64,000 bases of DNA from Mycolicibacterium litorale (GCA_002007745.1 CP019882.1:2604001-2668000), one strand, 5' to 3'; shown: positions 18,525 through 28,093, numbered from the stretch's first letter. Notes: a model not told the origin generated them from the sequence alone. Program-made: numbers and translations.

Positions 18525-19286
18525 TCAGCGCTGCCTCGTCGGACGCACGATGATCTCGTTGACATCGACGTCTGCGGGCTCGGTGATGGCATAGCGGACG
18601 GCCCGTGCGATGGCGTCCGGGTCGATCGCGTTGGCGCGGTAGGTCCGCATGGCCTCGGCTGCCACGACGTCGGTGATGGTGTCGGCCAGTTCGGACGTCA
18701 CCACACCGGGTGTGATGGTGGTGACCCGGATTGAGGGGTCGGATTCCAGGCGCAGGCCTTCGGTGATCGCCCAGGCGGCGAACTTCGTGCCGCAGTAGAC
18801 GGCGGCGGTCGGAACCACCTCATGGGCGCCCACCGAAGCGGTGGTGATGAAATGCCCGGCGCCTTGCGCGCGAAAGACCGGCAAGGCGGCGGCGATGCCG
18901 TACAGCAGGCCTTTGACGTTCACATCGATCATCCGGTCCCATTCGTCGACCAACAGCGCGTCGAGACGCGAGAGAGGCATGAGCCCGGCGTTGTTGACCA
19001 TGACATCGACTCGTCCGTGACGATCCACTGCGGCATCCACGAACCGCCCGACGTCGTGTCGGTCGGTGACGTCGAGCCGGTAGGCGGTGATGGATCCACC
19101 GGCAGCGGCGGCGGCTTGACTGCAGTCGGCGACCAGGTCCTCGAGCCGATCAAGACGACGGGCACCGGCCAGAACATGGTGTCCGGCTCGGGCCAGGCAC
19201 GCGGCGATCGCCGCGCCGATCCCGCTACTGGCGCCGGTTATCGCGACCACCCGATGGTTGGGGTCTTCGTTCGTCGTTGTCGTCAT
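18525..19286 (-). CDS. SDR-family oxidoreductase
   Basis: 253 residues from the ATG at 19286. Cofactor motif TGASSGIG, structural NNAG, catalytic Ser in TTASVG and Tyr/Lys in YCGTK are all present. It resembles the YdfG/clavulanate-type dehydrogenases that act on small hydroxy acids or ketones. 25 bp separate it from the next SDR gene, and the MmyB-like regulator follows, so this looks like a three-gene leftward operon. Confidence 0.85.
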   Translation of the reverse strand: MTTTTNEDPNHRVVAITGASSGIGAAIAACLARAGHHVLAGARRLDRLEDLVADCSQAAAAAGGSITAYRLDVTDRHDVGRFVDAAVDRHGRVDVMVNNAGLMPLSRLDALLVDEWDRMIDVNVKGLLYGIAAALPVFRAQGAGHFITTASVGAHEVVPTAAVYCGTKFAAWAITEGLRLESDPSIRVTTITPGVVTSELADTITDVVAAEAMRTYRANAIDPDAIARAVRYAITEPADVDVNEIIVRPTRQR

Positions 19287-19369
19287 GACTCCACGCTGCG
19301 GCGCCCGGCGACGCCGCGGCAGGACGCGGTGTTCCCGGGTGCGGCACACCTAGGAACAGCGGGTAGAGG

Positions 19370-20434
19370 TCAGTTCAGTCGGTTCCCGGTGCCGGCGTCG
19401 AAGAGGTGGATCGAGTGCGGGTCGGCGGTCACGTGCACGATGTCGCCCATGCGGATCTGGTCGCGGCCGGTAGCGCGGACGATGAGGTCGGCACCCGAGT
19501 CCTTGGCGGTGCCGTAGAGGTACGCATCGGCGCCGAGCGTCTCGACCACGGCGACGGTGACGGGGATACCGGCGCCCGGCGATGTCAGGCGCCACCCTTC
19601 CGGGCGGACTCCCGCGACGACGGGTCCGCGGACCTCCCGAGTGAAGTCGACCGGCATGGTGTGTCCGGCGGTCGTCACACCGGCCGGTGTGAGGTCGCCG
19701 TCGAGGAATTGCATGGCGGGGGATCCGATGAATCCGGCGACGAACACGTTGACGGGCCGGTCGTAGAGATCCATCGGTGCGCCGACTTGTTGCAATTCGC
19801 CGTCTTTCATGACCGCGACACGATCACCCATCGTCATCGCCTCGGTCTGGTCGTGGGTGACGTAGACGGTCGTGACGCCGAGTTGTCGTTGTAGCTTCGC
19901 GATGTCGGTACGGGTTTGGACCCGCATCTTGGCGTCTAGGTTGGACAGCGGTTCGTCCATACAGAACACCTGGGGGTTGCGCACGATCGCCCGGCCCATC
20001 GCGACTCGCTGGCGTTGACCACCGGAGAGCGCCTTGGGCTTGCGGTCGAGATAGTCGGTCAGCCCGAGCGTTGTGGCCGCCGCCGCGATGCGTTGGTCGC
20101 GTTCCCGTTTGGGGACACCGGCATTCTTGAGGCAGAAAGCCATGTTGCCGGCGACGGTCATGTGAGGGTAGAGGGCGTAGTTCTGGAACACCATCGCGAT
20201 GTCGCGATCCTTGGGTGCGGTGGTCGTGATGTCCCTGCCGCCCAGGTGGATCGAGCCCGCCGTCACCTCTTCCAGGCCCGCCAGCATCCGCAGGGTGGTG
20301 GACTTCCCGCAGCCGGATGGGCCGACGAGGACCATGAACTCGCCATCGGCGATGTCCAGGTCGATGCCGGCGACCGCCGGACTGGCGGCCTTCGGATACC
20401 ACCGTTGTGCCTTCTCGAATCGGATGGCGGCCAT
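19370..20434 (-). CDS. sugar ABC transporter ATP-binding protein (UgpC/MsmK type)
   Basis: 354 residues. Walker A GPSGCGKST, Q-loop FQNYALYP, signature LSGGQRQR, Walker B CMDEP, D-loop SNLDAK and the switch His in YVTHDQTEAM are all present; residues after about 235 form the TOBE/OB regulatory domain of CUT1 importers. Start taken at MAAIRFEKA (20434), 28 bp beyond the permease stop. It energises the permease pair encoded upstream in the same leftward operon. Confidence 0.9.
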   Translation of the reverse strand: MAAIRFEKAQRWYPKAASPAVAGIDLDIADGEFMVLVGPSGCGKSTTLRMLAGLEEVTAGSIHLGGRDITTTAPKDRDIAMVFQNYALYPHMTVAGNMAFCLKNAGVPKRERDQRIAAAATTLGLTDYLDRKPKALSGGQRQRVAMGRAIVRNPQVFCMDEPLSNLDAKMRVQTRTDIAKLQRQLGVTTVYVTHDQTEAMTMGDRVAVMKDGELQQVGAPMDLYDRPVNVFVAGFIGSPAMQFLDGDLTPAGVTTAGHTMPVDFTREVRGPVVAGVRPEGWRLTSPGAGIPVTVAVVETLGADAYLYGTAKDSGADLIVRATGRDQIRMGDIVHVTADPHSIHLFDAGTGNRLN

Positions 20435-20462
20435 CGGTTTTGCTCCTGTCTTTGGTAGCGAA

Positions 20463-21287
20463 TCAGCGTGATGAGATGCCACCGACCATGCCGTTGATGA
20501 ACCGCTTCTGCAGAGCGAAGAACAACACGGCGATCGGTAGTGCGACCATCACGCCGGCGGCGGCCAACAACGAGTACTCGGTGAGGTGTTGTCCCTGGAA
20601 CAGCGCCAATCCCAGCGGCGCGGTCCGTCGGCTGTCGGAAACCACCATGACCAGTGGCAGCAGAAATTCGTTCCAGGTCCACATGGTGACGATGACGGCC
20701 ATGGTCATGATCGGGGGCAGGCTCGGCGGAACGACCACCCGCCAGAGCAGACGAAGTTCGCTCGACCCGTCGAGTCGGGCGGCCTCGATGATGTCGCCCG
20801 GGAAGGCCCGGAACTGGTTGCGCATCCAAAAGACGGCGAACCCCAGTGACTGGGCGGTCTGCGGCAGGATCAGGGCCCAGTAACTGTCGGTGAGTCCGAC
20901 GGTTCGCAGATTGAAGTACAAGGGAATGATGAAGGCTTCGGTGGGCAGCGTCAGGCCGAGCAGCAGCAGGTAGAACAGCACCGAGGAGCCGGGGAACCGC
21001 ATCCGGGCGAAGGCGAAGCCGGCGAACGTGGCCAGGACGACCGTCAGCAGCACCACGGCGGCGGTCACCACAAGACTGGAAAGCAGGTAACTGCTGAAGT
21101 TTCCGCGGTTCCATGCGGCACTGAAGTTATGCGCGTCGACGGTCTTCGGAATGGCGAAGCCGCCCGAATTCTGCTTGGCGGGCGTGATCGAGGACAGCAG
21201 CACGCCGATCAGGGGAACCACGGCGAACAGCGCGAAAGCCGCCAAGATGACTTGGTTGACCACTTTTTCGGTGCGGGACAACCTCAT
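20463..21287 (-). CDS. carbohydrate ABC transporter permease (MalG-like)
   Basis: 274 residues with six hydrophobic helices and the cytoplasmic EAA loop EAARLDGSSELRLLW that contacts the ATPase. The N-terminus is short, as in MalG-type subunits. Its ATG overlaps the end of the MalF-like gene by 4 bp. Part of a CUT1 sugar importer in the plasma membrane. Confidence 0.9.
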   Translation of the reverse strand: MRLSRTEKVVNQVILAAFALFAVVPLIGVLLSSITPAKQNSGGFAIPKTVDAHNFSAAWNRGNFSSYLLSSLVVTAAVVLLTVVLATFAGFAFARMRFPGSSVLFYLLLLGLTLPTEAFIIPLYFNLRTVGLTDSYWALILPQTAQSLGFAVFWMRNQFRAFPGDIIEAARLDGSSELRLLWRVVVPPSLPPIMTMAVIVTMWTWNEFLLPLVMVVSDSRRTAPLGLALFQGQHLTEYSLLAAAGVMVALPIAVLFFALQKRFINGMVGGISSR

Positions 21288-22255
21288 TCGGTCTCCCGTG
21301 GTGTGATTCTGCTGATCAGAAAAGTGAGTCCGATGATCACAACGGTCAGCACGACCGCGACCGCGGAGGCTAAGCCGACTTGCCCGGTGTTGAACGCTCG
21401 GTTGTAGGCTTCGAGGGCGGGAACCGTTGTCGCCGTGCCGGGTCCGCCGCGTGTGGTGATGTACACCAGGTCGAAGGTCTTCAAGGCGGAGACCACGGTC
21501 AACGTCAACGCGACCGCTATCTGCCCGCGCAGGGATGGCAGCGCGATCGCGATGAATTCACGGAATCGGCCAGCGCCGTCGAGACGTGCGGCCTCGAACA
21601 ATTCCGGCGCGATATTGCCGATGCCGGAGAGAAACAGCACCATGCACAGCCCGATGTTGAGCCAGGTGCCGATCAGTCCGATGGCGATCAGGGCGACGTT
21701 GTGGTCACCCAGCCAGACCCGCGTCAGGGAGCCCAGCCCGACGGCACGCAGGGTCTGATTCAGTAAACCGTTGCCGGAGTAAATCGAGATCCAGATGGTG
21801 CCGATCACGACGGTGGCGATCACCTGGGGCAGGAAGAGCACGGTGCGGTAGAACGACATCGACTTCATCGCGTGGGCCCGGGAGATGACCGCGCTGAGAA
21901 TCAGTGCGACGACGACGGGTACCGCTGCGTAGAACACCATCAGGATGGCGGCATGCAGGAAGGACGCCCGCAACTGCTCGTCGTCGAACACGGTGAGGTA
22001 ATTGGACATGCCAGCGACGGTGGCGGTTCCGATGCCGTTCCAGTCGTAGAAGGAGTACTGAACGGTCTGCACCAGCGGGGCGCCGAGGAAGACGGCGAAG
22101 ACCAGGAATGCCGGCACCACATACAGATAGCCGCGGATCGCCTCCCGCCGACGCCGCCGACGGATCGGCGCCGCCGGGGCGGACATCTCACCGATGTCGG
22201 TGTCGGGCCCGCCCGGTGGCGGTGAGTGGCGTGGTGGTCGCAGCGTCACGGTCAT
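21284..22255 (-). CDS. carbohydrate ABC transporter permease (MalF-like)
   Basis: 323 residues: a proline-rich cytoplasmic start, six helices and the EAA loop EAARLDGAGRFREF. The start ATG at 22255 overlaps the binding-protein stop (ATGA). The upstream binding protein, both permeases and the ATPase form a complete CUT1 system. Confidence 0.9.
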   Translation of the reverse strand: MTVTLRPPRHSPPPGGPDTDIGEMSAPAAPIRRRRRREAIRGYLYVVPAFLVFAVFLGAPLVQTVQYSFYDWNGIGTATVAGMSNYLTVFDDEQLRASFLHAAILMVFYAAVPVVVALILSAVISRAHAMKSMSFYRTVLFLPQVIATVVIGTIWISIYSGNGLLNQTLRAVGLGSLTRVWLGDHNVALIAIGLIGTWLNIGLCMVLFLSGIGNIAPELFEAARLDGAGRFREFIAIALPSLRGQIAVALTLTVVSALKTFDLVYITTRGGPGTATTVPALEAYNRAFNTGQVGLASAVAVVLTVVIIGLTFLISRITPRETE

Positions 22256-23607
22256 TTCTGGTTCTTCAGGAAGGCGGCGTAGTCCTTCTGCAGCGCGTCG
22301 ACGAACTGTTGGGGGTCGGATTGTCCGCCAAGAAGTTCCTGCACACCTGCGGTGATGGTGTCGTAGAACGTCGGTGTGGTGTAGTCGAGATACGGCACCA
22401 CGCCGTCGGCCTTCTGGACGTCGCGGTACTGGGTGGCGATATCGGCGGCCAGCGTGCCGGGTTGTGGTTGGTAGCCGGACGGCAGCACCGTCGGCAGGTT
22501 GCCGGTGTCCAGAAGAAGCTGCGCGGCTTTGGCATTGGTGATGAACTCGATGTAGGCCGCAGCCACGTCCGGATGGCCTGACTTGGACGTGATGGCCCAC
22601 GCCAGTCCTTGGCCACCGGTGGTGGCCGGCTGGCCCTCGTCGGATGTCAGTGTCGTGAAGCCGACGTCGGTGCCGAGCGCGTCCTGGAGCGGCTGCTGCA
22701 TCCAGGTGCCGGTGAGGGTGAACAGTGCGCCGCCCTTGCCGAAGGCGGCAACGGCGTCGTCGCGCGACACCCCGTTGGTGCCCGGAGTCAGATATCCCTG
22801 GGTGGACCATTCGGCGATCTGCTGGGCTGCTTTCAGCGACGCCGGGTCGGTCCATGCCCCGCCCTGCCCGCTGACCAGCTTCGTGACGGCGGGCGCACCG
22901 GCGAGTGCGGCCTGTACGACACCGTAGAGGTGGATGCCGGGTGCCTTGTCCAAGTCGCCGAAGGCCATGGGCAGCATCCCTTTTGCCTTGGCTGCGGCCA
23001 TCGCCGAGTTCAGATCGGTCAGCGTCTTGGGCGCGGCGAGTCCGAGCGAGGCCAGTTTCTGCCGGTTGTAGTAGATGCCCACAACCTCACCGGTCTGTGA
23101 GACACCGAAAAGGGTGTCGCCCTGCCAGGTTTTGCCGTCGCTGCTGAAACTGTTCTGTTTGAGCAGGCTCTGCGGATAGTAGCTGTCCCAGCCGTAGAGC
23201 TTGGCGTAGTCGTTCATCGGCCGCAGCATCCCGGCCGCGACGAACGCGCCCATGTCGGGGTAGCCCTGGTTGGCCTGGACGACGTCCGGCGGCGTGTTGC
23301 TGGACAGGGCGAGTTTCAGCGTCGTCTTGAGGTCGCTGAAGGACTCGACGGTTCGGTTGATCGTCACGTTCGGGTACATCTTGTGGAATTCGGCGTTGAG
23401 CTGATCCTGTGCCTTGGCGATGCCGCCGTCGGTGTTCTGGTCCCAGACCGACAGGGTGACCGGTCCCGCCGCGGCGATGTCCTTGGATACCGGGGCGGTG
23501 GGCGCTGGTGCTGGGCCGCCACCCGACGGTCCGGGCGCGCATCCACTGGCGACGGTGACGGCTGCGATGAGCGCGGCAACGATTCGGCACAGGCGGGTTC
23601 GGGTCAT
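22252..23607 (-). CDS. extracellular sugar-binding lipoprotein of ABC importer
   Basis: 451 residues. The N-terminus has a basic start, hydrophobic core and a lipobox VASGC (Cys about 23), so it should be a lipid-anchored receptor. The body is a family 1 solute-binding protein (VTLSVWDQNTDGG, then NAEFHKMYPNVTINRTVESF, and GKGGALFTLTGTWMQQPL in the hinge region). It overlaps the kinase stop and the permease start by 4 bp each. The ligand, probably an oligosaccharide or glycoside, is not determined. Confidence 0.9.
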   Translation of the reverse strand: MTRTRLCRIVAALIAAVTVASGCAPGPSGGGPAPAPTAPVSKDIAAAGPVTLSVWDQNTDGGIAKAQDQLNAEFHKMYPNVTINRTVESFSDLKTTLKLALSSNTPPDVVQANQGYPDMGAFVAAGMLRPMNDYAKLYGWDSYYPQSLLKQNSFSSDGKTWQGDTLFGVSQTGEVVGIYYNRQKLASLGLAAPKTLTDLNSAMAAAKAKGMLPMAFGDLDKAPGIHLYGVVQAALAGAPAVTKLVSGQGGAWTDPASLKAAQQIAEWSTQGYLTPGTNGVSRDDAVAAFGKGGALFTLTGTWMQQPLQDALGTDVGFTTLTSDEGQPATTGGQGLAWAITSKSGHPDVAAAYIEFITNAKAAQLLLDTGNLPTVLPSGYQPQPGTLAADIATQYRDVQKADGVVPYLDYTTPTFYDTITAGVQELLGGQSDPQQFVDALQKDYAAFLKNQK

Positions 23608-24593
23608 GAGGTGAACGCTCCTCGGCTGGTGGGGACGGGGGAGTTGCGATGGTTGTCGGCCCACTCTCGGACTGACGCCCATTCGGGATCGTGGCGGTGA
23701 TCGGTGAGGAAGGCGGCGATGTCGGCGGGTCGGGGTGCGCTGCGCGCGCCACCCGCACCGCGCACTGAACAGGTGGCGCTGACGCTGGCCAGGCGCAGAC
23801 GTTGGGCCAGGTCCCACTGCCATGCGGTGGCAGCCATGAACGCGGCCGCGAACGCGTCTCCGGCGCCGGTGGGATCGACTGCGCGAACTGCGATCGCCGG
23901 AACATGCAGCCGCACTGACCTTTCCGCTGCCAGCGCACCGTTGGGCCCGAGGGTGATGACGGCCAGATCGACGCGGTCGGCCAAGACGTCCAGCGCGGCC
24001 TCCGCGGTCTGGGTTCGGGTGTAGCCCAGCGCCTCGACCTCGTTGACGATCAGGACGTCGACACCGCCGATCTCATCGAGAAGGGTCGCTGACCACTGGC
24101 CCGAAGGATCCCAGCCCACGCCGGCGACCAGGGTGGTCCCTTGTTGACGCAGCCGTGCGGCTTCGGCGGGCACCGGTCCTCGGCCGAGGCCGACGTGAGC
24201 GACGCGGACTTCAGTGGATTCGGGCCAGGACGGCAGATGCGGCGGCTGTTGTTCGAACGTCACGAAGGACCGGTCGTGGCCGTCGGTGATGGCCATCGAG
24301 ATGGGATTCTGATATCCGGAGTGCTGGACGGCGAAACGCAGATCCAGATTGGGTTCGTCGCGGAGGCTGCGGGCGACGATGCACCCGATCGGATCGTCAC
24401 CCAGTTCGGTGACCAGCGCGGTGTGGGCACCGAGCCGAGCGGCTGCCACGGCGCGATTGGCCGCGCCACCCGCCGAGATCGCAAAACCGTCGGCGAACAC
24501 TTCGGCACCGGGGGTAGGGGCAGTGACCCCGGTGAACACGAGGTCGCTGAAGACCCGCCCCGCGATAAGGACGTCGATTTCACGATCGGGCAC
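23604..24593 (-). CDS. PfkB-family carbohydrate kinase
   Basis: 329 residues of the ribokinase fold. The substrate-side GGAANRAVAAARLG motif lies near residue 42 and the ATP/anion-hole signature DPTGAGDAFAAAF near the C-terminal third, with its catalytic Asp. It is the first gene of the leftward sugar operon. It probably phosphorylates the sugar after import or after glycoside cleavage; the sugar is unknown. Confidence 0.88.
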   Translation of the reverse strand: MPDREIDVLIAGRVFSDLVFTGVTAPTPGAEVFADGFAISAGGAANRAVAAARLGAHTALVTELGDDPIGCIVARSLRDEPNLDLRFAVQHSGYQNPISMAITDGHDRSFVTFEQQPPHLPSWPESTEVRVAHVGLGRGPVPAEAARLRQQGTTLVAGVGWDPSGQWSATLLDEIGGVDVLIVNEVEALGYTRTQTAEAALDVLADRVDLAVITLGPNGALAAERSVRLHVPAIAVRAVDPTGAGDAFAAAFMAATAWQWDLAQRLRLASVSATCSVRGAGGARSAPRPADIAAFLTDHRHDPEWASVREWADNHRNSPVPTSRGAFTS

Positions 24594-24766
24594 TCGACGG
24601 CACCTCCAACCTATGACGGAGTTTGACGGTATTTGCGCGTTTAGCGTGGCTGCTGTGGATGACCATTATGTTGCATCGTGGTCTCCCTCGGGTTATTTCG
24701 CCAGTCTTTGGCCAAACTCGATCAGAGTCGTGCAAAGTCGGTCACCTGGTGGGTAGGATTCGCGGC
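24594..24766. promoter_or_regulatory. divergent promoter region of the sugar locus with palindrome TTTGGCCAAA
   Basis: This 173-bp gap separates the leftward kinase-transporter operon from the rightward DeoR gene. A perfect 10-bp palindrome TTTGGCCAAA lies at 24707-24716, 51 bp before the DeoR start, and is the best candidate operator for the DeoR protein in both directions. No clear -35/-10 pair was assigned. Confidence 0.45.
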
Positions 24767-25543
24767 ATGTTCCTCGCCCAGCGTCACGAACGCATCCTGA
24801 CCACATTGGCCGGTGGCGGCCAGTCGGTCGTCCAGCTTGCGCAGACTCTCGGCGTCAGTGAATCCACCATTCGCCGTGATCTGGACATCCTGGCCAAGAG
24901 CGGCCGGCTCGAACGGCTCTACGGCGGCGCGATGCTGACGCAGGGCAGCCGCGCCAACATCACCGACTCCGGCGTGGTGGAGGATCCGTTCATCTCCGAG
25001 ACCAGAGCCGATCTCGAATTGCGACAGCGGATCGCCGTCGAGGCGGCGCGGTTGGTGTCCGACGGCGACGTCGTGGTGCTTGACATCGGCTCGACGACTC
25101 AGTTGGTCGCCCGTGAGTTGCGCGGCAGGCCGGTCACCATCATCACCTCCAACCTGGCCGTGCTCGACGAGGTTCGGGATGACGACGCGGTGGAGTTGGT
25201 CTTGCTGGGCGGGGTGTTGCGGCGCAATCAGCAGTCGCTGGTCGGCCCGCTGACCGAACAGGTGATCGGGCAGCTCAGCGCCGACACGATGTTCTTGAGC
25301 TGCACTGGCGTACGCGGCGGACGGGTGCTGGACAACATGGCTGTCGAGGCGCCGATCAAGCAGGCGCTCATCGCCGCCTCGCAGCGGATCGTCCTGCTGG
25401 CCAGTGAGCTGAAGTTTCCCGGCTCCGGTGCCTTGCGATTGTGCTCGCTCGACGAGGTGGACGTGCTCATCACAACGGCCGGTACGCCCGAAGACGACAT
25501 CGCTCAGCGCCGGGAGGCCGGCAGAAAGGTCATCGTCGCATGA
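24767..25543 (+). CDS. DeoR-family transcriptional regulator
   Basis: 258 residues. N-terminal helix-turn-helix about 4-57 (QRHERILTTLAGGG, VSESTIRRDLDIL, LERLYGGA), then the sugar-phosphate-sensing isomerase-like domain (DVVVLDIGSTT, ITSNLAV, FLSCTGV, KQALIAAS). DeoR proteins repress sugar genes until a phosphorylated sugar binds. It is divergent from the importer operon and overlaps the GH4 gene by 4 bp, so it likely controls both. Confidence 0.9.
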   Translation: MFLAQRHERILTTLAGGGQSVVQLAQTLGVSESTIRRDLDILAKSGRLERLYGGAMLTQGSRANITDSGVVEDPFISETRADLELRQRIAVEAARLVSDGDVVVLDIGSTTQLVARELRGRPVTIITSNLAVLDEVRDDDAVELVLLGGVLRRNQQSLVGPLTEQVIGQLSADTMFLSCTGVRGGRVLDNMAVEAPIKQALIAASQRIVLLASELKFPGSGALRLCSLDEVDVLITTAGTPEDDIAQRREAGRKVIVA

Positions 25544-26915
25544 AATTGGTGATCCTCGGCGGCGGCGGATTCCGCACCCCCTATGTGTGGCAGGCGCTGA
25601 TCCGGGATACCGGAACCCCTCGGGTCACCGAGGTCGCCCTCTATGACGTCGACGAAGCGCGCCTCTTCACCATCACCACGATCCTCGAACAACTGGCCGT
25701 CGGATTCACCGACGTACCCGTCGTGCGCACCTACACGCAGCTGGAACCGGCTCTGGAAGGCGCCGACTTCGTGTTCGCCGCCATCCGGGTGGGTGGCGTC
25801 GAACAACGCTGCTGTGACGAGCACGTCGCGCTGGAACTCAATGTGCTGGGACAGGAGACCACCGGGCCGGGCGGCATCGCGTACGCGTTGCGCACCGTGC
25901 CGGTGATGCTCGACATCGCGCAGACCGTCCATCAGATCGCCCCACAGGCGTACTTTCTGAACTTCACCAATCCGGCCGGGATCATCACCGAGGCACTCCA
26001 GACCGTGCTGGGTGACCGCGTACTCGGGATCTGCGATACGCCATCGGGTTTGGGGCGACGGGTGGCCGGAGTGCTGGGCTATGATCACACCCGCATCCAG
26101 ATGGACTACGTGGGACTCAACCACCTCGGGTGGATGCGCCGGATTCTGGTCGACGGTAACGACGTGTTGCCCGCGTTGCTGGCCGACGAGCAACGCCTGG
26201 GGCGAATGGAGGAGGCGCACGTCTTCGGTGTCGACTGGATACGTGCGCTCGGCGTCGTCCCCAACGAGTATCTCTACTACTACTACTTCAACCGGGATGC
26301 GGTGCAGGGCATCAAGGAATCCCCGCAGACCCGCGCCGACTTCCTGCTCGAGACTCAGGGCCGGTTCTTCACCGAGGCGGCGGCACAGCCCGACCATGCG
26401 GCCAAGCTGTGGGCGGCGGCGGTCGACGAACGGGGGCCAGCTACATGGCCGAGGCCAAAGGCGGTGTCCAAGGTGCTCCGGCGACCGCGCGGGAGCACGA
26501 GACCGATCCCGCACACCTCGGTTATGCCGGCGTTGCGCTCGGCGTGATGGCGGCGATCAGTCGTGACGAGAAGCGCACGATGATCCTCAATGTACGCAAC
26601 CGCGGCACGATTCACGGTTTGCCCTCCGACGCCGTGGTCGAGGTGCCGGCGTTGGTCGATGCCAACGGCGTGCATCCGCTCACCTTGGAAACGCAGCCAG
26701 ACCTGCACCAGCTCGGGTTGATGCAACAAGTGAAAGCTGTTGAAAGACATGCTATTACCGCTGCCATGACTGGATCGGAGAAGGAAGCTCTCAAAGCTTT
26801 CGCGCTGCATCCCCTGGTCGATTCGGTGACCGTCGCACACGACTTGCTCGCGCGCTACATCGAGGTCAATCCGGACATCGCTCGGGTGCTGGCGAAGCGC
26901 TCTCGGGCGGCATGA
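25540..26915 (+). pseudogene. GH4-family glycosidase, frameshifted as sequenced
   Basis: The joined product is about 458 residues, normal for glycoside hydrolase family 4 (6-phospho-beta-glucosidases and relatives), which use NAD+ and Mn2+. The N-terminal Rossmann motif LGGGGFRTP, FTNPAGI, the metal Cys in ICDTPSG and the metal His in GLNHLGW are present. After AAVDERG the frame changes; adding one G to the run 26432-26436 continues as ASYMAEAKGG through to LAKRSRAA. The start overlaps the DeoR stop. It should cleave the imported glycoside; whether it needs a 6-phosphate is unclear since the importer is ABC-type rather than PTS. Confidence 0.85.
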
Positions 26916-26942
26916 CGCCCGGCGGGTCCTAGTGTGGTAGCC

Positions 26943-27365
26943 ATGAACCCACTCTCTGACGACGTGATCGCGTTTCTCTCCGCCGGGACCCGCACCGGCA
27001 AGCTCGGGTACGTCGCTGCCGATGGAAGACCCTTGGTGGCACCGATCTGGTTCATCGTCGATGGCCAGCAGCTGGTGTTCAACACCGGTAGGGACACTGC
27101 CAAAGGCCGCGCACTTCAGCGGGATTCACGAGTCGTGATCTGCGTCGACGACCAGGACCCGCCGTTCTCGTTCGTGCAGGTTCAAGGAACTGCCGAACTG
27201 AGTGAGAACTCCGACGAGCTGCTCGACACCGCGACCCGTATCGGTGGCCGGTACATGGGGGCCGAGCGTGCCGACGAGTTCGGCCGCCGCAATGCGGTCC
27301 CGGGCGAGTTGGTCGTCCGGGTGACGCCGACCAAAGTCATCAAGGCGTTCGACATCGCCGAGTGA
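26943..27365 (+). CDS. PPOX-class (F420-dependent type) oxidoreductase
   Basis: 140 residues from the ATG at 26943. The split-barrel fold of pyridoxamine-phosphate-oxidase-like proteins is recognisable: KLGYVAADGRPLVAPIWFIV, then FNTGRDTAKGRAL, VVICVDDQDPPFSFVQVQG, and VVRVTPTKVIKAFD at the end. In mycobacteria these small proteins use F420 or bind flavin/haem; substrate not assigned. It is convergent with the repeat-protein gene. Confidence 0.82.
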   Translation: MNPLSDDVIAFLSAGTRTGKLGYVAADGRPLVAPIWFIVDGQQLVFNTGRDTAKGRALQRDSRVVICVDDQDPPFSFVQVQGTAELSENSDELLDTATRIGGRYMGAERADEFGRRNAVPGELVVRVTPTKVIKAFDIAE

Positions 27366-27401
27366 CGATCAGCGAATCCCCTGAACACAGTGGCCGCACG
27401 C

Positions 27402-27806
27402 TCACCTACTTCGCGCGCTAGGGGGACACACGCCGGGCTGTAGGCCGATGGCGTTGGACATGGCGGCTTGGTTTTGGCAGGCGGTGGTGCCTGAGTCGGG
27501 TGGGGTGTTGGGTCCTTGGGTTGCTCGGCAGGTGGTGGGTTGTAGGCCGATGGCGATGCCCATGGCGGCTTGGTTTTGGCAGGCGGTGGTGCCTGAGTCG
27601 GGTGGGGTGTTGGGTCCTTGGGTTGCTCGGCAGGTGGTGGGTTGTAGGCCGATGGCGATGCCCATGGCGGCTTGGTTCTGGCAGGCGGTGGTGCCTGAGT
27701 CGGGTGGGGTGTTGGGTCCTTGGGTTGCTCGGCAGGTGGTGGGTTGTAGGCCGATGGCGATGCCCATGGCGGCCTGGTTCTGGCACGCGGTTATCCCCGA
27801 ATCGGG
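27402..27806 (-). repeat. tandem repeat, 102-bp unit, four copies
   Basis: Unit length is exactly 102 bp (34 codons). On the plus strand TGTAGGCCGA recurs at 27439, 27541, 27643 and 27745. The units 27541-27642 and 27643-27744 differ at one position only, and the unit beginning 27439 differs mainly in GTTGGA versus GATGCC. The outer ends diverge. Near identity means recent expansion, so copy number probably varies between strains. Confidence 0.95.
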
Positions 27807-28093
27807 GGGAGTCGGACCCTGGCTGGTGCTGGGACTGCCGCTCGATGTTCCGGCAGCGGGCCCGCTTGCATCCGGACTGTCTGGGGCTGGGGCGCTGCTG
27901 GCTGAGGAACTGGGCTGGGACGAGGTGCTCGCAGGGGTGGTATCGCACGGCGGCGGGTTGTAACCACCTCGCTGAAAACAGTCGGCGGTGGCGATCCCGG
28001 TCGGGGGACACCGCGGACAACCCCGAACCCGAGCACGGCCGCGGCGACGACCACGGCCGTCACGCCGCGGGCGCAGGCAGGGTGGCGCGTCAT
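27402..28093 (-). pseudogene. membrane-anchored or secreted protein with four 34-residue cysteine repeats, frameshifted as sequenced
   Basis: Unrecognised protein. From the ATG at 28093 the N-terminus is MTRHPACARG plus a hydrophobic segment AVVVAAAVLGFGVVRG, a signal peptide or anchor. The frame then breaks; one extra base in the G run 28003-28007 joins it to GIATADCFQRGGYNPPPCD, a Ser/Pro/Thr-rich spacer of about 45 residues, and four tandem repeats with consensus PDSGTTACQNQAAMGIAIGL then QPTTCRATQGPNTP. Each repeat has two cysteines. An upstream ATG at 28138 is possible. Extracytoplasmic location with disulfide-linked repeats is inference. The function is unknown. Confidence 0.65.

Noticed and set aside
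27402..27806. CRISPR-like array
   Set aside because: The 102-bp units are contiguous, in frame and translated as repeats; there are no unique spacers.
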